A stretch of 64,000 bases of DNA from Oxalobacteraceae bacterium OTU3CAMAD1 (GTDB taxonomy: Bacteria; Pseudomonadota; Gammaproteobacteria; Burkholderiales; Burkholderiaceae_D). The notes beneath the pieces are model-generated. The model was not told the DNA's origin, made no database searches, and was given only the letters and a program-made list of their open reading frames with translations. The position numbers were made by a program, and so were the translations under genes. Where the stretch lies: the NCBI GenBank assembly GCA_024123915.1, contig CP099650.1, positions 3,658,001 through 3,722,000 of the forward strand, written 5' to 3'. Below are positions 10,714 through 19,575 of the stretch, one piece after another (within the stretch, counting starts at the first letter, position 1; the number at the start of each line of letters is the position of its first letter).

Positions 10714-13215
10714 ATGACAAACGATTCAAGAGCATGGCCTATGAAAATCCGACGAGCGCCGGCTGATACATACACTGCGTCGCGCGTCTCGACGCTACGC
10801 AAATGCGTCGGCGTCGCCGCGCTGGTCGTATTGAACTCAACGGTACTCCCGGGTTACGCCGGCGCGGCCGAGACCCGCGTGTTCGCCCATCCGGGCACGC
10901 CGCTCACGCTGTCGGACCTTGCCGCGATCAAGGCGAAAGTCGATCAAGGCAAGGAACCATGGAAGTCGGGCTATCTGCAACTGGCCGGCGATGGCAGGTC
11001 GCGCCTCACCTACGGCATGGCCGGCCCCTTCGCGACGGTGAGCCGCGCGCCCCACGTCAATCTCAACGCATGGCGCAGCGACATGACCGCGATCGGTAAC
11101 CTCTCGCGGATGTGGTATTTCACCGGGAACGAAGAGTATGCGAAGAAGGCGCGTTCGATCTTGCTGGCGTGGGCGACCACCCATACCGAGTTCTCCGGCC
11201 GCGAGTCGATGCTCGACTTGGGCGACTTCGCCTTCATGTTCGTCGGCGGCGCCGATATCCTGCGCGGCACTTGGCCGGGTTGGACCGAGGACGACACGAC
11301 CGTGGTTAAGAAATACTTCAAAGACGTCCTGATGCCAGCATCGAACCCCTACGGCGAACATATGTTCGGCGCCGCCAACAAGGGTGGGCTGGCCCTGGTG
11401 TCCCTCGGCTTGCTGGCCATCTTCAACGACGACGCCGAGACGCTCGACAAGGTGGTCTCCCAAGTCCGTACGCTCGCCCACATCGGACTGCGCAATTCCA
11501 ACGATATCGGCATGCTGGGCGACTCGCTGCGCGACCAGGGGCACGCGCACGGGCAGCTACTGTCGCTGGCGATGCTGGCCGAGGCGTTGTGGAAGCAGGG
11601 CATCGATATTTATTCCGATTTCGACGACCGCCTGCTGGCGGCGGGTGAATATTTCGCCCGGGTGAACGAGCTCGCGCCCACCCCGGCGCTGCCTTTCGGC
11701 ACCACGGACGCCTACTACACCGCCGACAACACCAATCGCGGCTGGGGCGGCGGCAACATCGCGCTCAATCAGATTTACGGCGCCTACGTCGTCCGCAAGG
11801 GCATGCAAGCCCCCTTCATCACTCAACGACGCCAGTGGATGCCGGTCAGCGGCAGCAGTTTCATGTTCCTGAAGGACGCCGACGCGTCGACGGCGACGCC
11901 GGCTCCACCGTTGTCGATTCCCGCGACCGCCTCGGTCACCTCGGGATGGAGCAATATCGATATCGGCGGCGCCAGCCCGGCCGGATCGTCCACTTACGCC
12001 GACGGCAAATGGACAGTGAAGGGGGCGGGCAACGATATCTGGGGCTCGAGGGACGGTAACCACTTCGCCTACAAGGCCCTCACCGGCGACGGCGCCATCA
12101 TCGCCAAAGTCGAATCGGTGCAGAACACGCACCCGTCCGCCAAAGCGGGTGTGATGATACGCACCAGCCTTGATCAAGGCGCCCCGCGTGCCTGGATGGC
12201 CGTCACCAACCGAATCCAGGCGGAACAGAATATGCCGAACCTGGCGGTGTACGGCGGCACCAACTACGGCAACAAGGCGCTCGCCATCGCCAGCTCCACG
12301 GCCTCGTATTGGGTCAAGCTCGAGCGCATCGGCAACGTTATCACCGGCTACATTTCGCCTGATGGCAGCAACTGGGCAGCCACCGACGTCGGCCGCATCC
12401 AGGGTCCGCTTCCCGATACGATCTACGCCGGGCTGGTGGTGTCCTCGCTCTCGAATGGCACGCTCAACACCTCCGTGTTCAGCAATGTCCAGATCACCGG
12501 CGGCGACGGCGCCGCGCCGGTCGTCATTCCCGCCGCCCCGGTCGCGCTGTTGGCCTCGTCCGGTGATGGCGCCGTGCCGTTGCGTTGGCAACGCTCCTTC
12601 GGCGCCACCAGCTACACCGTCATGCGCGCCACCTCCAGCGGCGGTCCCTACTCGACCATTGCGATGGACGTGACCGACGGCAGCTATGTCGACAAGTCGG
12701 TCGCCAATGGCACGACCTACTACTACACCGTGGTGGCCGACAACGCCGCCGGCAGCAGCGCTCCTTCCCCGGAGGACAGCGCCACGCCGGTGCGCCCGAT
12801 GGTGAACGTGGCCACCGGCGGCACCGTCAGCGACAACTCGAACAACCCGTCCAACTCTTCCCGTGCCTTCGACCGCAATTCCGGGACGTCATGGTTCCAC
12901 ACCGGCACGACGGGCTGGATCCGGTACGATATCGGGCACGCCGAGACCGTCCGGCGCTATACGCTCATCAGCTCCGGCGACCTGGCCCCGCGCGATCCGA
13001 AAGACTGGCAGTTCCAGGGCTCCAACGACGGCCTCGCCTGGACCACGCTCGACACCCAAACCAACCAGGCGTTCGCCACCCGCCTCAAGCTGCAAAGCTA
13101 CACGGTGGCAAGTCCAGGTGCTTATCGCTACTACCGGCTCAACATCACGGCCAACAACGGCGACACCACCTTCCTGGCGCTCGGCGAATTGGGCCTGCTC
13201 GTTTCCAGGCCGTAG
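10714..13215 (+). CDS. Secreted alginate-lyase-fold polysaccharide-degrading enzyme with LamG/DUF1349-like, FN3 and F5/8C domains
   Basis: An 833-residue secreted protein. After a signal segment (VGVAALVVLNSTVLPGYAGA) residues about 60-385 form an alginate-lyase (PF05426-like) alpha toroid, with HAHGQLLSLAMLAEAL and GGNIALNQIYGAYV. Residues about 395-605 look like a DUF1349-type beta-sandwich, 610-690 like a fibronectin type III domain, and 700-830 like an F5/8 type C (CBM32-like) module. Such a design suggests lyase action on uronic-acid-containing polymers with carbohydrate anchoring. GAGGGG precedes the ATG; a second ATG lies at 10741. The gene faces the GH31 gene end to end with only 24 bp between. 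Confidence 0.75.
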   Translation: MTNDSRAWPMKIRRAPADTYTASRVSTLRKCVGVAALVVLNSTVLPGYAGAAETRVFAHPGTPLTLSDLAAIKAKVDQGKEPWKSGYLQLAGDGRSRLTYGMAGPFATVSRAPHVNLNAWRSDMTAIGNLSRMWYFTGNEEYAKKARSILLAWATTHTEFSGRESMLDLGDFAFMFVGGADILRGTWPGWTEDDTTVVKKYFKDVLMPASNPYGEHMFGAANKGGLALVSLGLLAIFNDDAETLDKVVSQVRTLAHIGLRNSNDIGMLGDSLRDQGHAHGQLLSLAMLAEALWKQGIDIYSDFDDRLLAAGEYFARVNELAPTPALPFGTTDAYYTADNTNRGWGGGNIALNQIYGAYVVRKGMQAPFITQRRQWMPVSGSSFMFLKDADASTATPAPPLSIPATASVTSGWSNIDIGGASPAGSSTYADGKWTVKGAGNDIWGSRDGNHFAYKALTGDGAIIAKVESVQNTHPSAKAGVMIRTSLDQGAPRAWMAVTNRIQAEQNMPNLAVYGGTNYGNKALAIASSTASYWVKLERIGNVITGYISPDGSNWAATDVGRIQGPLPDTIYAGLVVSSLSNGTLNTSVFSNVQITGGDGAAPVVIPAAPVALLASSGDGAVPLRWQRSFGATSYTVMRATSSGGPYSTIAMDVTDGSYVDKSVANGTTYYYTVVADNAAGSSAPSPEDSATPVRPMVNVATGGTVSDNSNNPSNSSRAFDRNSGTSWFHTGTTGWIRYDIGHAETVRRYTLISSGDLAPRDPKDWQFQGSNDGLAWTTLDTQTNQAFATRLKLQSYTVASPGAYRYYRLNITANNGDTTFLALGELGLLVSRP

Positions 13216-13239
13216 TGAACCAGTGCGGCCGGACCGCGA

Positions 13240-16164
13240 TCAGAACTTCACCGATACCGGCTTGCCGGTATAGGTGATCGATTTGGTCGCGTCGGCCGGC
13301 TCGATCGCGGTGGCGTTCTTCGGGCTCACCAACACGATATTGAGCTTGCGCGTCCTGACCTGGCCCGGGTAGGCGCCTTTGCGGGCGCCGACCGTGAGCG
13401 ATTTGGCGGCGTCGTTCCAGCTCAAGTCATAGGTCGCGTAACGCCCCTTTTCGTAATCGTAGGTTTCGTTGTCGTCCTCGTAGACGGTGAACTTGCCGTC
13501 GGCGCCCGGATAGACGCGGATTTCGTACGGCGCGTCGGGCCGCTCGGTCGCGTATTGCACCACCGGCCCCATCGGCACGATGGCGCCGGCGCGCACGTAC
13601 AGCGGGAACACGTCGAGCGGCACGTCCTTGGCCACCGTCTTGCCGCCGGCAAAGCGCTCGTGCGTCCAGAAGTCGTACCAGTCGGCGCCGGCCGGCAGGT
13701 AGGTTTGCATTGTGGTGTCCGGCTTGCCGGTATCCTTGGCCGCGCTGGCCTGTTGCGACGGCGTGCGCCACACCAGCCGCAGGTTGCGCTCGTTGGTGCC
13801 CTGGAAGTATTCCAGCTTGACCGGCAAGCTTTGCCCCCGCTTCAGCGTGACTTTGGTGCCGGCGTAGCGCTTGCCGCCATTTTTCCAGTCCTCGGCGGCG
13901 ACCTTGCCGTCGATGAGCAGGCGGAAGCCATCGTCGCCTTCCAGTCCCAACTCGTACTCGCCATCCTCCGGCGCCACGATGGACCCGTTCCAGCGGGCCG
14001 AGAAGTTGTCCAGGCTGGTGAGCCCGGCCGGAATGTCCGCCAGCGGTGGCCCGGGCCATTGGAAGTCGATGGTGGCGTCGACGGTCTTGCCCTTCGGCGT
14101 GTCGAAACCGGTGCCCTCGAAGTACTGGCCGGACAGTCCCGGCTTGCCGTCGGCCGTGCGCAGCGCGCTGGCCGGAATGGTGGCCGGCGGAGGTGGCTGG
14201 AAACGGTACATCTGGCGTGTGACCGGATGGACCAGGAACGACGGCCCGAACTGGAAGGCGTCGTTGATGTCGCGCACGCCCTTGTCATCCGGGAAGTCCA
14301 TCGGCAGCGCGCGCATCATCGTGTAGCCCTCGTGGGTGACCTTCCAGCTCAGGCTGTAGATATACGGCAGCAGCCGGTAGCGCAGGTGGACGGCGTCGCG
14401 CAGCGACTTGTACATCTCCGGATCGGATTGCTTGAACAGATAGGGCTCGCGCTCGACGTCGGTGCCGTGGATGCGCATGAGCGGATTGAAGGCGGCGTAT
14501 TGCAGCCAGCGCGCGTACAGCTCGCGGTACGAGGCGTTCTTTTCGCCGCCCGGGAATCCGCTGACGAAGAATCCGCCGGTATCCTGGGTCCAGTACGGGT
14601 TGCCGGTGATGGTGACGTTGACGCCGCCGTTGATCTGTTCCTGCAAGGTTTTCCAGCTGGCCCGGGTGTCGCCGGACCAGGACGTGGCCGCCGTCCTTTG
14701 CGCGCCGGCCCAGGCCGAGCGGGTCAAGGTCATGGCGCGCTTGTTGCTGGTGGCCCGCTGACCTTCGTACGTGCCAAGCGTGGTCATCAGGGAGTAGGGA
14801 TTGAGGTAGCGGGTGAAGTCGCCCATGGCGTTGTCGCCCAGCCCCTTGATATCGCGTTCGGTTTCCCCGGCGTCGTGGACGGCCGTGCCGACTTCCACCT
14901 CGGTGCCGTCCATCCACAGCGCGTCGACGCCGACGTCGAGCAAGCCCTGCTTGACGTGCTTGAAGTAGATCTGGCGTCCCGCCGGGCTGAAGGCGTCGTA
15001 GATGCGCGCCTTCTTGGAAATCCAGTGCAGCGGTTCGAAGCGCAGGCCTTTCTGGTCGAGCTCCTTGGCCAGCGCCGTGTCGTTGCCGATCGACGGCCAG
15101 ATCGACACCATCAGCTTGAGGTTGAGGTCGTGGAGGGCCTTGGTCATGCCCTTCGGATCGGGGAAGCGCTCGGGATTCCAGATCATGCCGCTCCAGGTGC
15201 CGTCCTTGTCGCTGCCCCAGTACTGCCAGTCCTGCACGATGTAGTCGAGCGGAAACTGCTCCTTGCGGAAGGTTCGCGCCACCTCCAGCAGGCGGTCCTG
15301 CGTCTGGTAGCGCTCCTTGCTCATGAACAGGCCGAAGGCCTGCTTGGCGTACATCGGCGCCGCGCCGGTAAGGTCGCGGTAGCCGGCCACCACCTTGTCC
15401 AACGTGTTGCCGCCCATGAAGTAGTAGTCGACGCCGCCCGGCGCGCTTTCCGCCCATAGCGTGGCGCCGTCGGGCGTGTCCTTGAAGCGCATCTTCGAGT
15501 AGGTGTCCCACAGGATGCCGTAGCGCTCCGACGACATCATGACCGGGATGACGATGCCCACATTCGTCTGCACCAGCAGCAAATCCTTGTTGCGGCGATT
15601 GAGTTCGCCCTGGCCGACGAAGCCCAGGCCGTAGATGCCTTCATCGGGCTTGAGCGTGAAGGTGTTTTCCGCCTCGTAGGTCGGCGCGCCGGAGATCTCG
15701 ATCTTTTTCAGGGACTGCGGTCCGGCCTGGCGTTCCCTTGTATAGACCTTGCCCTTGGCGTCCTGGAAGGTGAGGGCGCCGCTCGCCTTGTCGATGACGA
15801 TGTGCAGCAATTTGCTTTCCAGGGTCAGCGTGTCGGCGCCGTCGCGGGTCTTAAAGGCGATGGCTGCCGGCTTGCCGGTGACGACGATGCTCGGGTGGCG
15901 CCAGAAATTCCCGGCCAAGGTGGTGTTCACGCGGACTGTCTCCGGACCGTAGAAGATCACGTTCTTGGTCATGCCGCCCACGCGGATCTGGACGCCGTGC
16001 TCGATCGGGGAATACGAGAAAGCGGAGGAGGGCGAAGCCGCGACCGGCCTCATGTGGCCGTTGGCGTCGAGGCCGACGGGCGCTTTTTCAGCGGCGCTGG
16101 CGCCGGCGCTTGCGGCGAGAACGGCGAGCAGCGTCATCGCCGGCAGCGTTGTATGTTTGTTCAT
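13240..16164 (-). CDS. GH31 alpha-glycosidase (likely alpha-xylosidase) with PA14 domain
   Basis: A 974-residue secreted enzyme with a signal peptide ending GASA. Residues about 170-660 form the GH31 barrel. The nucleophile motif ALWMDGTE gives D419 and the acid/base region SWSGDTRASW gives D499. A PA14 domain follows at about 676-801 (SGQYFEGTGF to RLVWRTPS), then the C-terminal beta domain. PA14-bearing GH31 enzymes are typically xyloglucan alpha-xylosidases that bind long oligosaccharides. The ATG at 16164 has GGAGA upstream and is preferred to an ATG four codons earlier. It is divergent from GH97 across a 216-bp promoter region. Confidence 0.88.
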   Translation of the reverse strand: MNKHTTLPAMTLLAVLAASAGASAAEKAPVGLDANGHMRPVAASPSSAFSYSPIEHGVQIRVGGMTKNVIFYGPETVRVNTTLAGNFWRHPSIVVTGKPAAIAFKTRDGADTLTLESKLLHIVIDKASGALTFQDAKGKVYTRERQAGPQSLKKIEISGAPTYEAENTFTLKPDEGIYGLGFVGQGELNRRNKDLLLVQTNVGIVIPVMMSSERYGILWDTYSKMRFKDTPDGATLWAESAPGGVDYYFMGGNTLDKVVAGYRDLTGAAPMYAKQAFGLFMSKERYQTQDRLLEVARTFRKEQFPLDYIVQDWQYWGSDKDGTWSGMIWNPERFPDPKGMTKALHDLNLKLMVSIWPSIGNDTALAKELDQKGLRFEPLHWISKKARIYDAFSPAGRQIYFKHVKQGLLDVGVDALWMDGTEVEVGTAVHDAGETERDIKGLGDNAMGDFTRYLNPYSLMTTLGTYEGQRATSNKRAMTLTRSAWAGAQRTAATSWSGDTRASWKTLQEQINGGVNVTITGNPYWTQDTGGFFVSGFPGGEKNASYRELYARWLQYAAFNPLMRIHGTDVEREPYLFKQSDPEMYKSLRDAVHLRYRLLPYIYSLSWKVTHEGYTMMRALPMDFPDDKGVRDINDAFQFGPSFLVHPVTRQMYRFQPPPPATIPASALRTADGKPGLSGQYFEGTGFDTPKGKTVDATIDFQWPGPPLADIPAGLTSLDNFSARWNGSIVAPEDGEYELGLEGDDGFRLLIDGKVAAEDWKNGGKRYAGTKVTLKRGQSLPVKLEYFQGTNERNLRLVWRTPSQQASAAKDTGKPDTTMQTYLPAGADWYDFWTHERFAGGKTVAKDVPLDVFPLYVRAGAIVPMGPVVQYATERPDAPYEIRVYPGADGKFTVYEDDNETYDYEKGRYATYDLSWNDAAKSLTVGARKGAYPGQVRTRKLNIVLVSPKNATAIEPADATKSITYTGKPVSVKF

Positions 16165-16380
16165 TTGTCTCCACATTTATGATTGATCCGGCTCGTGTGA
16201 ATTGGCCAGCATAGGGCTGAAACTAGCAGAGTACTTCGACCGACGCCAATTCCAAATTTGACGTTTTCGATAGCAAAATTGATATCACTTGTTTTTGGGT
16301 CGGCCCCTAAAAAAGGTTTGCCTCGCCCGAATGTTTTCTATATATTCCGTACCGTTACGACGTCTATATTACGGAGTGTT

Positions 16381-18375
16381 ATGAAACGATTTTCCTTGAC
16401 GATGGCGGCCACGGCCGCGTCTGTGCTGTATCCCTTGTTGTGCCTGTCGTCCGCTTCGGCGGCATCGACCGGGCCGGTCGCGATCGCGTCGCCCAACGGC
16501 GCCTCGATCATCAAGATCGAACGCGACGGCAGCCGCTTCTCGATTTCGCGCGCGGGTGAGACTGTCATCGCCCATTCGCCGCTGGGCCTGGAGCTCGACG
16601 GCGCGCCGGAGTTCGCCGTCCTCGCGCTGGAAAAGCAGGAGAACGTCAGCATCGACCGCACCATCCCGCTGGTCGCCACCAAGGCCTCCAAAGCGCGCGA
16701 CCGCTATCGCGGCGCCACTCTGGTGTTCCGGGAGCGCGCGCCGGAGGGCCGCCGTCTGTTCATCGACGTGCGCGCCTACGACGACGGTGTCGCCTTCCGT
16801 TACCGCATCGACGGCAACGAGCAGGTGCGCGTGCGCGGCGAACGCACCGCGTTCGTGCCTGCCGGCGACCCCGCATGCCTGGTGACGGTCGCCCAAGGGT
16901 CGCACGAGGAGCCGTTCGACCGCCTGAAGGTGTCGCAGTTGCGCGACGGCGTCGCCTACGACGTGCCGATGGTGTGCGCGGCGCCGTCCGGACGCACCAC
17001 GTACGCCATCACCCAGGCCAATCTCAACGGCTACACCGGGGCGTCGCTGTGGCGCGAGGGCGGCGGGTTAAGGGTGAAGCTGTCGGCGCCGCCGAAACGG
17101 CCGGTGCCGGCTGTAGTATCCCCGGCGGGGCTGACGACGGCCTGGCGCGTGGTCATGCTGGGCGACCGCGCCGGCGACCTGATCGGCTCGCATCTGATCG
17201 GCAACCTGAATCCGGCGCCGCAGGGCGACTTTAGCTGGGTCAAGCCGGGCAAGGCGGCCTGGGACTGGTGGTCGGGCCCGCTTGTGGGAATGAAGCCGAG
17301 CATGGAGAACTACAAGCGTTTCATCGATTTCGCCGCCGACGCCGGCTTGCCTTATTACCTGATCGATGCCGGCTGGGCCTCGGGGCCGGGCGGCTGTTGC
17401 GACGCGCTGCCTGGGACCGACATCACCCGCGCCGCCGACGGCATCGACATGCCGGCGCTGGTGCGCTACGCGGCCGACAAGGGCGTCGGCCTGATGCTGT
17501 GGGCGCACTGGGACCACGTTTCGCCGCGCATCGACGAGGTGCTCGATACCTATGCGGCCTGGGGCATCAAAGGCGTGAAGATCGATTTCATGAACCGCGA
17601 CGACCAGGATGTCGTCGATTTCTACCAGCGCGTCGCGGCCGCCACGGCCAAGCGCCACCTGCTGCTCGACATGCACGGCGCCTACGTGCCGGCCGGATTG
17701 CAGCGCACCTATCCGAACTTCATCACCCAGGAAGGCGTATTGGGCGCCGAATGGGACAAGATGACCGATAAAGTCACGCCTCGGCACAACCTCATGTTGC
17801 CATACACGCGTATGCTGGCCGGGCCGATCGACTACACGCCGGGCGGCTTCCGCAACGGCTCGCCGGCGACCTTCAAGGTGCGCGAGGTGCTGCCGATGAC
17901 GCAGTCCACGCGCGGCCAGGCGCTGGCCATGTACGTGGTCTACGAGAGTCCGCTGCAGATGGTGTCCGACGCGCCGGAAGCCTACCGCGACGCCGCCGGA
18001 TTCGACTTCGTCAAGCGCGTGCCGACGGCATGGGACGAGACGCGCTACCTGTCCGGCGAACCGGGACGCGACATCGTGCTGGCTCGGCGCCAGGGCGCCA
18101 GCTGGTACCTCGGCGCGATGACGGCGGACGAGGCCAACGGCGGCGGCGGCGTCCAGCGGGTGCCGCTGCGCTTCCTGGGGGCGGGCAAGTACCGCGCCAC
18201 GATCTGGGAGGACGGCGCCACGCCGAACGACGTCACGCGGGTGGAGCGCGAGGTCCACGCCAGCGACGTGCTCACCTTGAAGCTGGCATCGGCCGGCGGC
18301 GCGGTGGTGGTCCTGGAGCCCGTGGCGGTCCGGGCCGCCAAGGCAAAAACCAGCGCCGGCTCACGCAACAATTAA
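16381..18375 (+). CDS. GH97 alpha-glycosidase (retaining, alpha-galactosidase type)
   Basis: A 664-residue secreted enzyme. The signal peptide runs to ASA near residue 28. An N-terminal beta-sandwich (about 30-285) is followed by the GH97 barrel (WDWWSGPLVGMKPSMENY, then LPYYLIDAGW) and a C-terminal beta domain. In the barrel KIDFMNRDDQ places an aspartate (D402) where retaining GH97 enzymes have their nucleophile, and TQEGVLGAEW supplies carboxylates. Retaining members characterised so far are alpha-galactosidases, so that activity is inferred. GGAG lies before the ATG at 16381; upstream in-frame starts are rejected because they precede the signal peptide. Confidence 0.87.
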   Translation: MKRFSLTMAATAASVLYPLLCLSSASAASTGPVAIASPNGASIIKIERDGSRFSISRAGETVIAHSPLGLELDGAPEFAVLALEKQENVSIDRTIPLVATKASKARDRYRGATLVFRERAPEGRRLFIDVRAYDDGVAFRYRIDGNEQVRVRGERTAFVPAGDPACLVTVAQGSHEEPFDRLKVSQLRDGVAYDVPMVCAAPSGRTTYAITQANLNGYTGASLWREGGGLRVKLSAPPKRPVPAVVSPAGLTTAWRVVMLGDRAGDLIGSHLIGNLNPAPQGDFSWVKPGKAAWDWWSGPLVGMKPSMENYKRFIDFAADAGLPYYLIDAGWASGPGGCCDALPGTDITRAADGIDMPALVRYAADKGVGLMLWAHWDHVSPRIDEVLDTYAAWGIKGVKIDFMNRDDQDVVDFYQRVAAATAKRHLLLDMHGAYVPAGLQRTYPNFITQEGVLGAEWDKMTDKVTPRHNLMLPYTRMLAGPIDYTPGGFRNGSPATFKVREVLPMTQSTRGQALAMYVVYESPLQMVSDAPEAYRDAAGFDFVKRVPTAWDETRYLSGEPGRDIVLARRQGASWYLGAMTADEANGGGGVQRVPLRFLGAGKYRATIWEDGATPNDVTRVEREVHASDVLTLKLASAGGAVVVLEPVAVRAAKAKTSAGSRNN

Positions 18376-18395
18376 AATTCCGTCCATTCGAAAAT

Positions 18396-18425
18396 GCTTG
18401 CGTTGTTATCGATAACAATGCAAGC
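18396..18425. promoter_or_regulatory. 30-bp operator-like palindrome upstream of GH43-like gene
   Basis: The core TTGTTATCGATAACAA (18403-18418) is a perfect 16-bp palindrome centred on ATCGAT. Symmetry extends outwards through GCTTGC...GCAAGC with a single mismatched pair, giving 30 bp. Palindromes with a central CG of this sort are bound by LacI-family sugar regulators. It ends 35 bp before the ATG of the GH43-like gene, so a repressor here would block that promoter. No LacI-family gene lies in this window. Confidence 0.7.
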
Positions 18426-18460
18426 TTGGCAGTTCTAAAAAAAATCGAATGGAGATGTGA

Positions 18461-19474
18461 ATGAAGTCCTCACTGGCCACCCTCGCGCTTGCGCTGCCGC
18501 TCGCCTTTTCAAGCACGGCGCACGCCGACGAGGCAGCGTCCAAGCCGATGTACCGCGATCCCGTGTTCGATGGCGCCGCCGATGTCTCCATCGTGTATGA
18601 CCGGGCCGCCAAGCTGTGGAAGATGTTCTACACCAATCGCAGGGCGACCGTGAAGCTGCCCGATCCGCAAGACGTCGCCTGGGTGCACGGCACGGCCATC
18701 GGCATCGCCACTTCGCCGGACGGCGTGCGCTGGCGCTACCAGGGCACGGCGCAGTTCCCCCAGGAATGCACGGACGCGACGCTCTGGGCGCCGGACGTGA
18801 TGTATAAAAACGGCACCTACCACATGTGGCTCACCATCGTGCCGGGCGTCTTCCACCGCTGGGGCGTGCCCGGCGCGGAAGGGCGCATCGAGCATTTGAC
18901 CAGCACCGACCTGGCCAAGTGGGAGTGCGCGGGCACGGTGAAGCTGGATACCGGCCGCATGATCGATCCGACCGTGGTGAAGCTGGGGCAGGGCTACCGC
19001 ATGTGGTACAAGGACGAGCGCGCGGGCAGCCGGATCCTGGCCGCCGACAGCCAGGATCTGCGCGACTGGAAGAAGGTCAGCGACGAGCCGGTCAATCCGA
19101 CCAAGGGCGAGGGGCCGAAGGTGTTCCGGTTCAAGGGACACTACTGGCTGATCGCCGATGTGTGGAAGGGCTTGATGGTGTTGCGCTCCAACGATGCGCT
19201 CAAATGGACGGAGCAGTCCGGTTACATCCTTGCCGAGCCTGGGCGCGCGGCGACCGACCGTTCGATCGGGCAGCACCCGGACGTGGTCGTCGATGGCGAG
19301 CGCGCGTTTATCTATTACTTCGTCCACCAGAAGAACGAGGCCGAGGCGGCCACCGACCCGCGCTGGAGCCAGCGCACCGTCATCCAGGTCGCCGAGCTGG
19401 TCTACAAGGACGGCAAGCTCCACGTCGATCGCAACGCAGCTCCCGCGTTCCAGCTGCACGCCCCATCCCCCTAA
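18461..19474 (+). CDS. Secreted five-bladed propeller glycoside hydrolase (GH43/GH117-like)
   Basis: A 337-residue protein with a signal peptide (LALALPLAFSSTAHA). It has repeated blade motifs typical of five-bladed propeller hydrolases: MYRDPVFDGAADVSIVYD, SPDGVRWRYQG, LWAPDVMYKNGTYHMW, and MIDPTVVKLGQGYRMWYKDE, later QHPDVVVDG. Candidate catalytic acids are the aspartates of the DPVFDG, APDV and MIDPTV motifs. GH43 and GH117 members remove arabinose, xylose or anhydro-sugars; the family cannot be settled here. GGAGA precedes the ATG. Regulation by the palindrome just upstream is likely. Confidence 0.7.
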   Translation: MKSSLATLALALPLAFSSTAHADEAASKPMYRDPVFDGAADVSIVYDRAAKLWKMFYTNRRATVKLPDPQDVAWVHGTAIGIATSPDGVRWRYQGTAQFPQECTDATLWAPDVMYKNGTYHMWLTIVPGVFHRWGVPGAEGRIEHLTSTDLAKWECAGTVKLDTGRMIDPTVVKLGQGYRMWYKDERAGSRILAADSQDLRDWKKVSDEPVNPTKGEGPKVFRFKGHYWLIADVWKGLMVLRSNDALKWTEQSGYILAEPGRAATDRSIGQHPDVVVDGERAFIYYFVHQKNEAEAATDPRWSQRTVIQVAELVYKDGKLHVDRNAAPAFQLHAPSP

Positions 19475-19482
19475 ACCGACGA

Positions 19483-19566
19483 GGGTCAGGTCCGACATTC
19501 GGACACGGACTCAAACGTACCGCTGGCTTTGCGGTCGAGGCCGTGTCCGAATGTCGGACCTGACCC
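19483..19566. repeat. Long palindromic repeat between convergent genes
   Basis: A perfect 26-bp inverted repeat (arms 19483-19508 and 19541-19566, starting GGGTCAGGTCCGACATTCGG) encloses a 32-bp loop with its own 5-bp stem (ACCGC/GCGGT). It starts 8 bp after one stop codon and ends 9 bp before the other, so it could serve as a bidirectional terminator. Its form is that of a dispersed REP-type element, but only one copy is present here. Confidence 0.75.
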
Positions 19567-19575
19567 CGGTGGGGG

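Noticed and set aside
13555..15459. A 634-residue open frame on the plus strand
   Set aside because: It is antisense to the GH31 gene, has low-complexity Arg/Ala/Gly/Val-rich composition caused by high GC, and matches no family.
16258..16286. Possible promoter TTGACG, 17 bp, GATATC before GH97
   Set aside because: The -10 element is poor and several other AT-rich stretches lie nearby, so the promoter cannot be placed.
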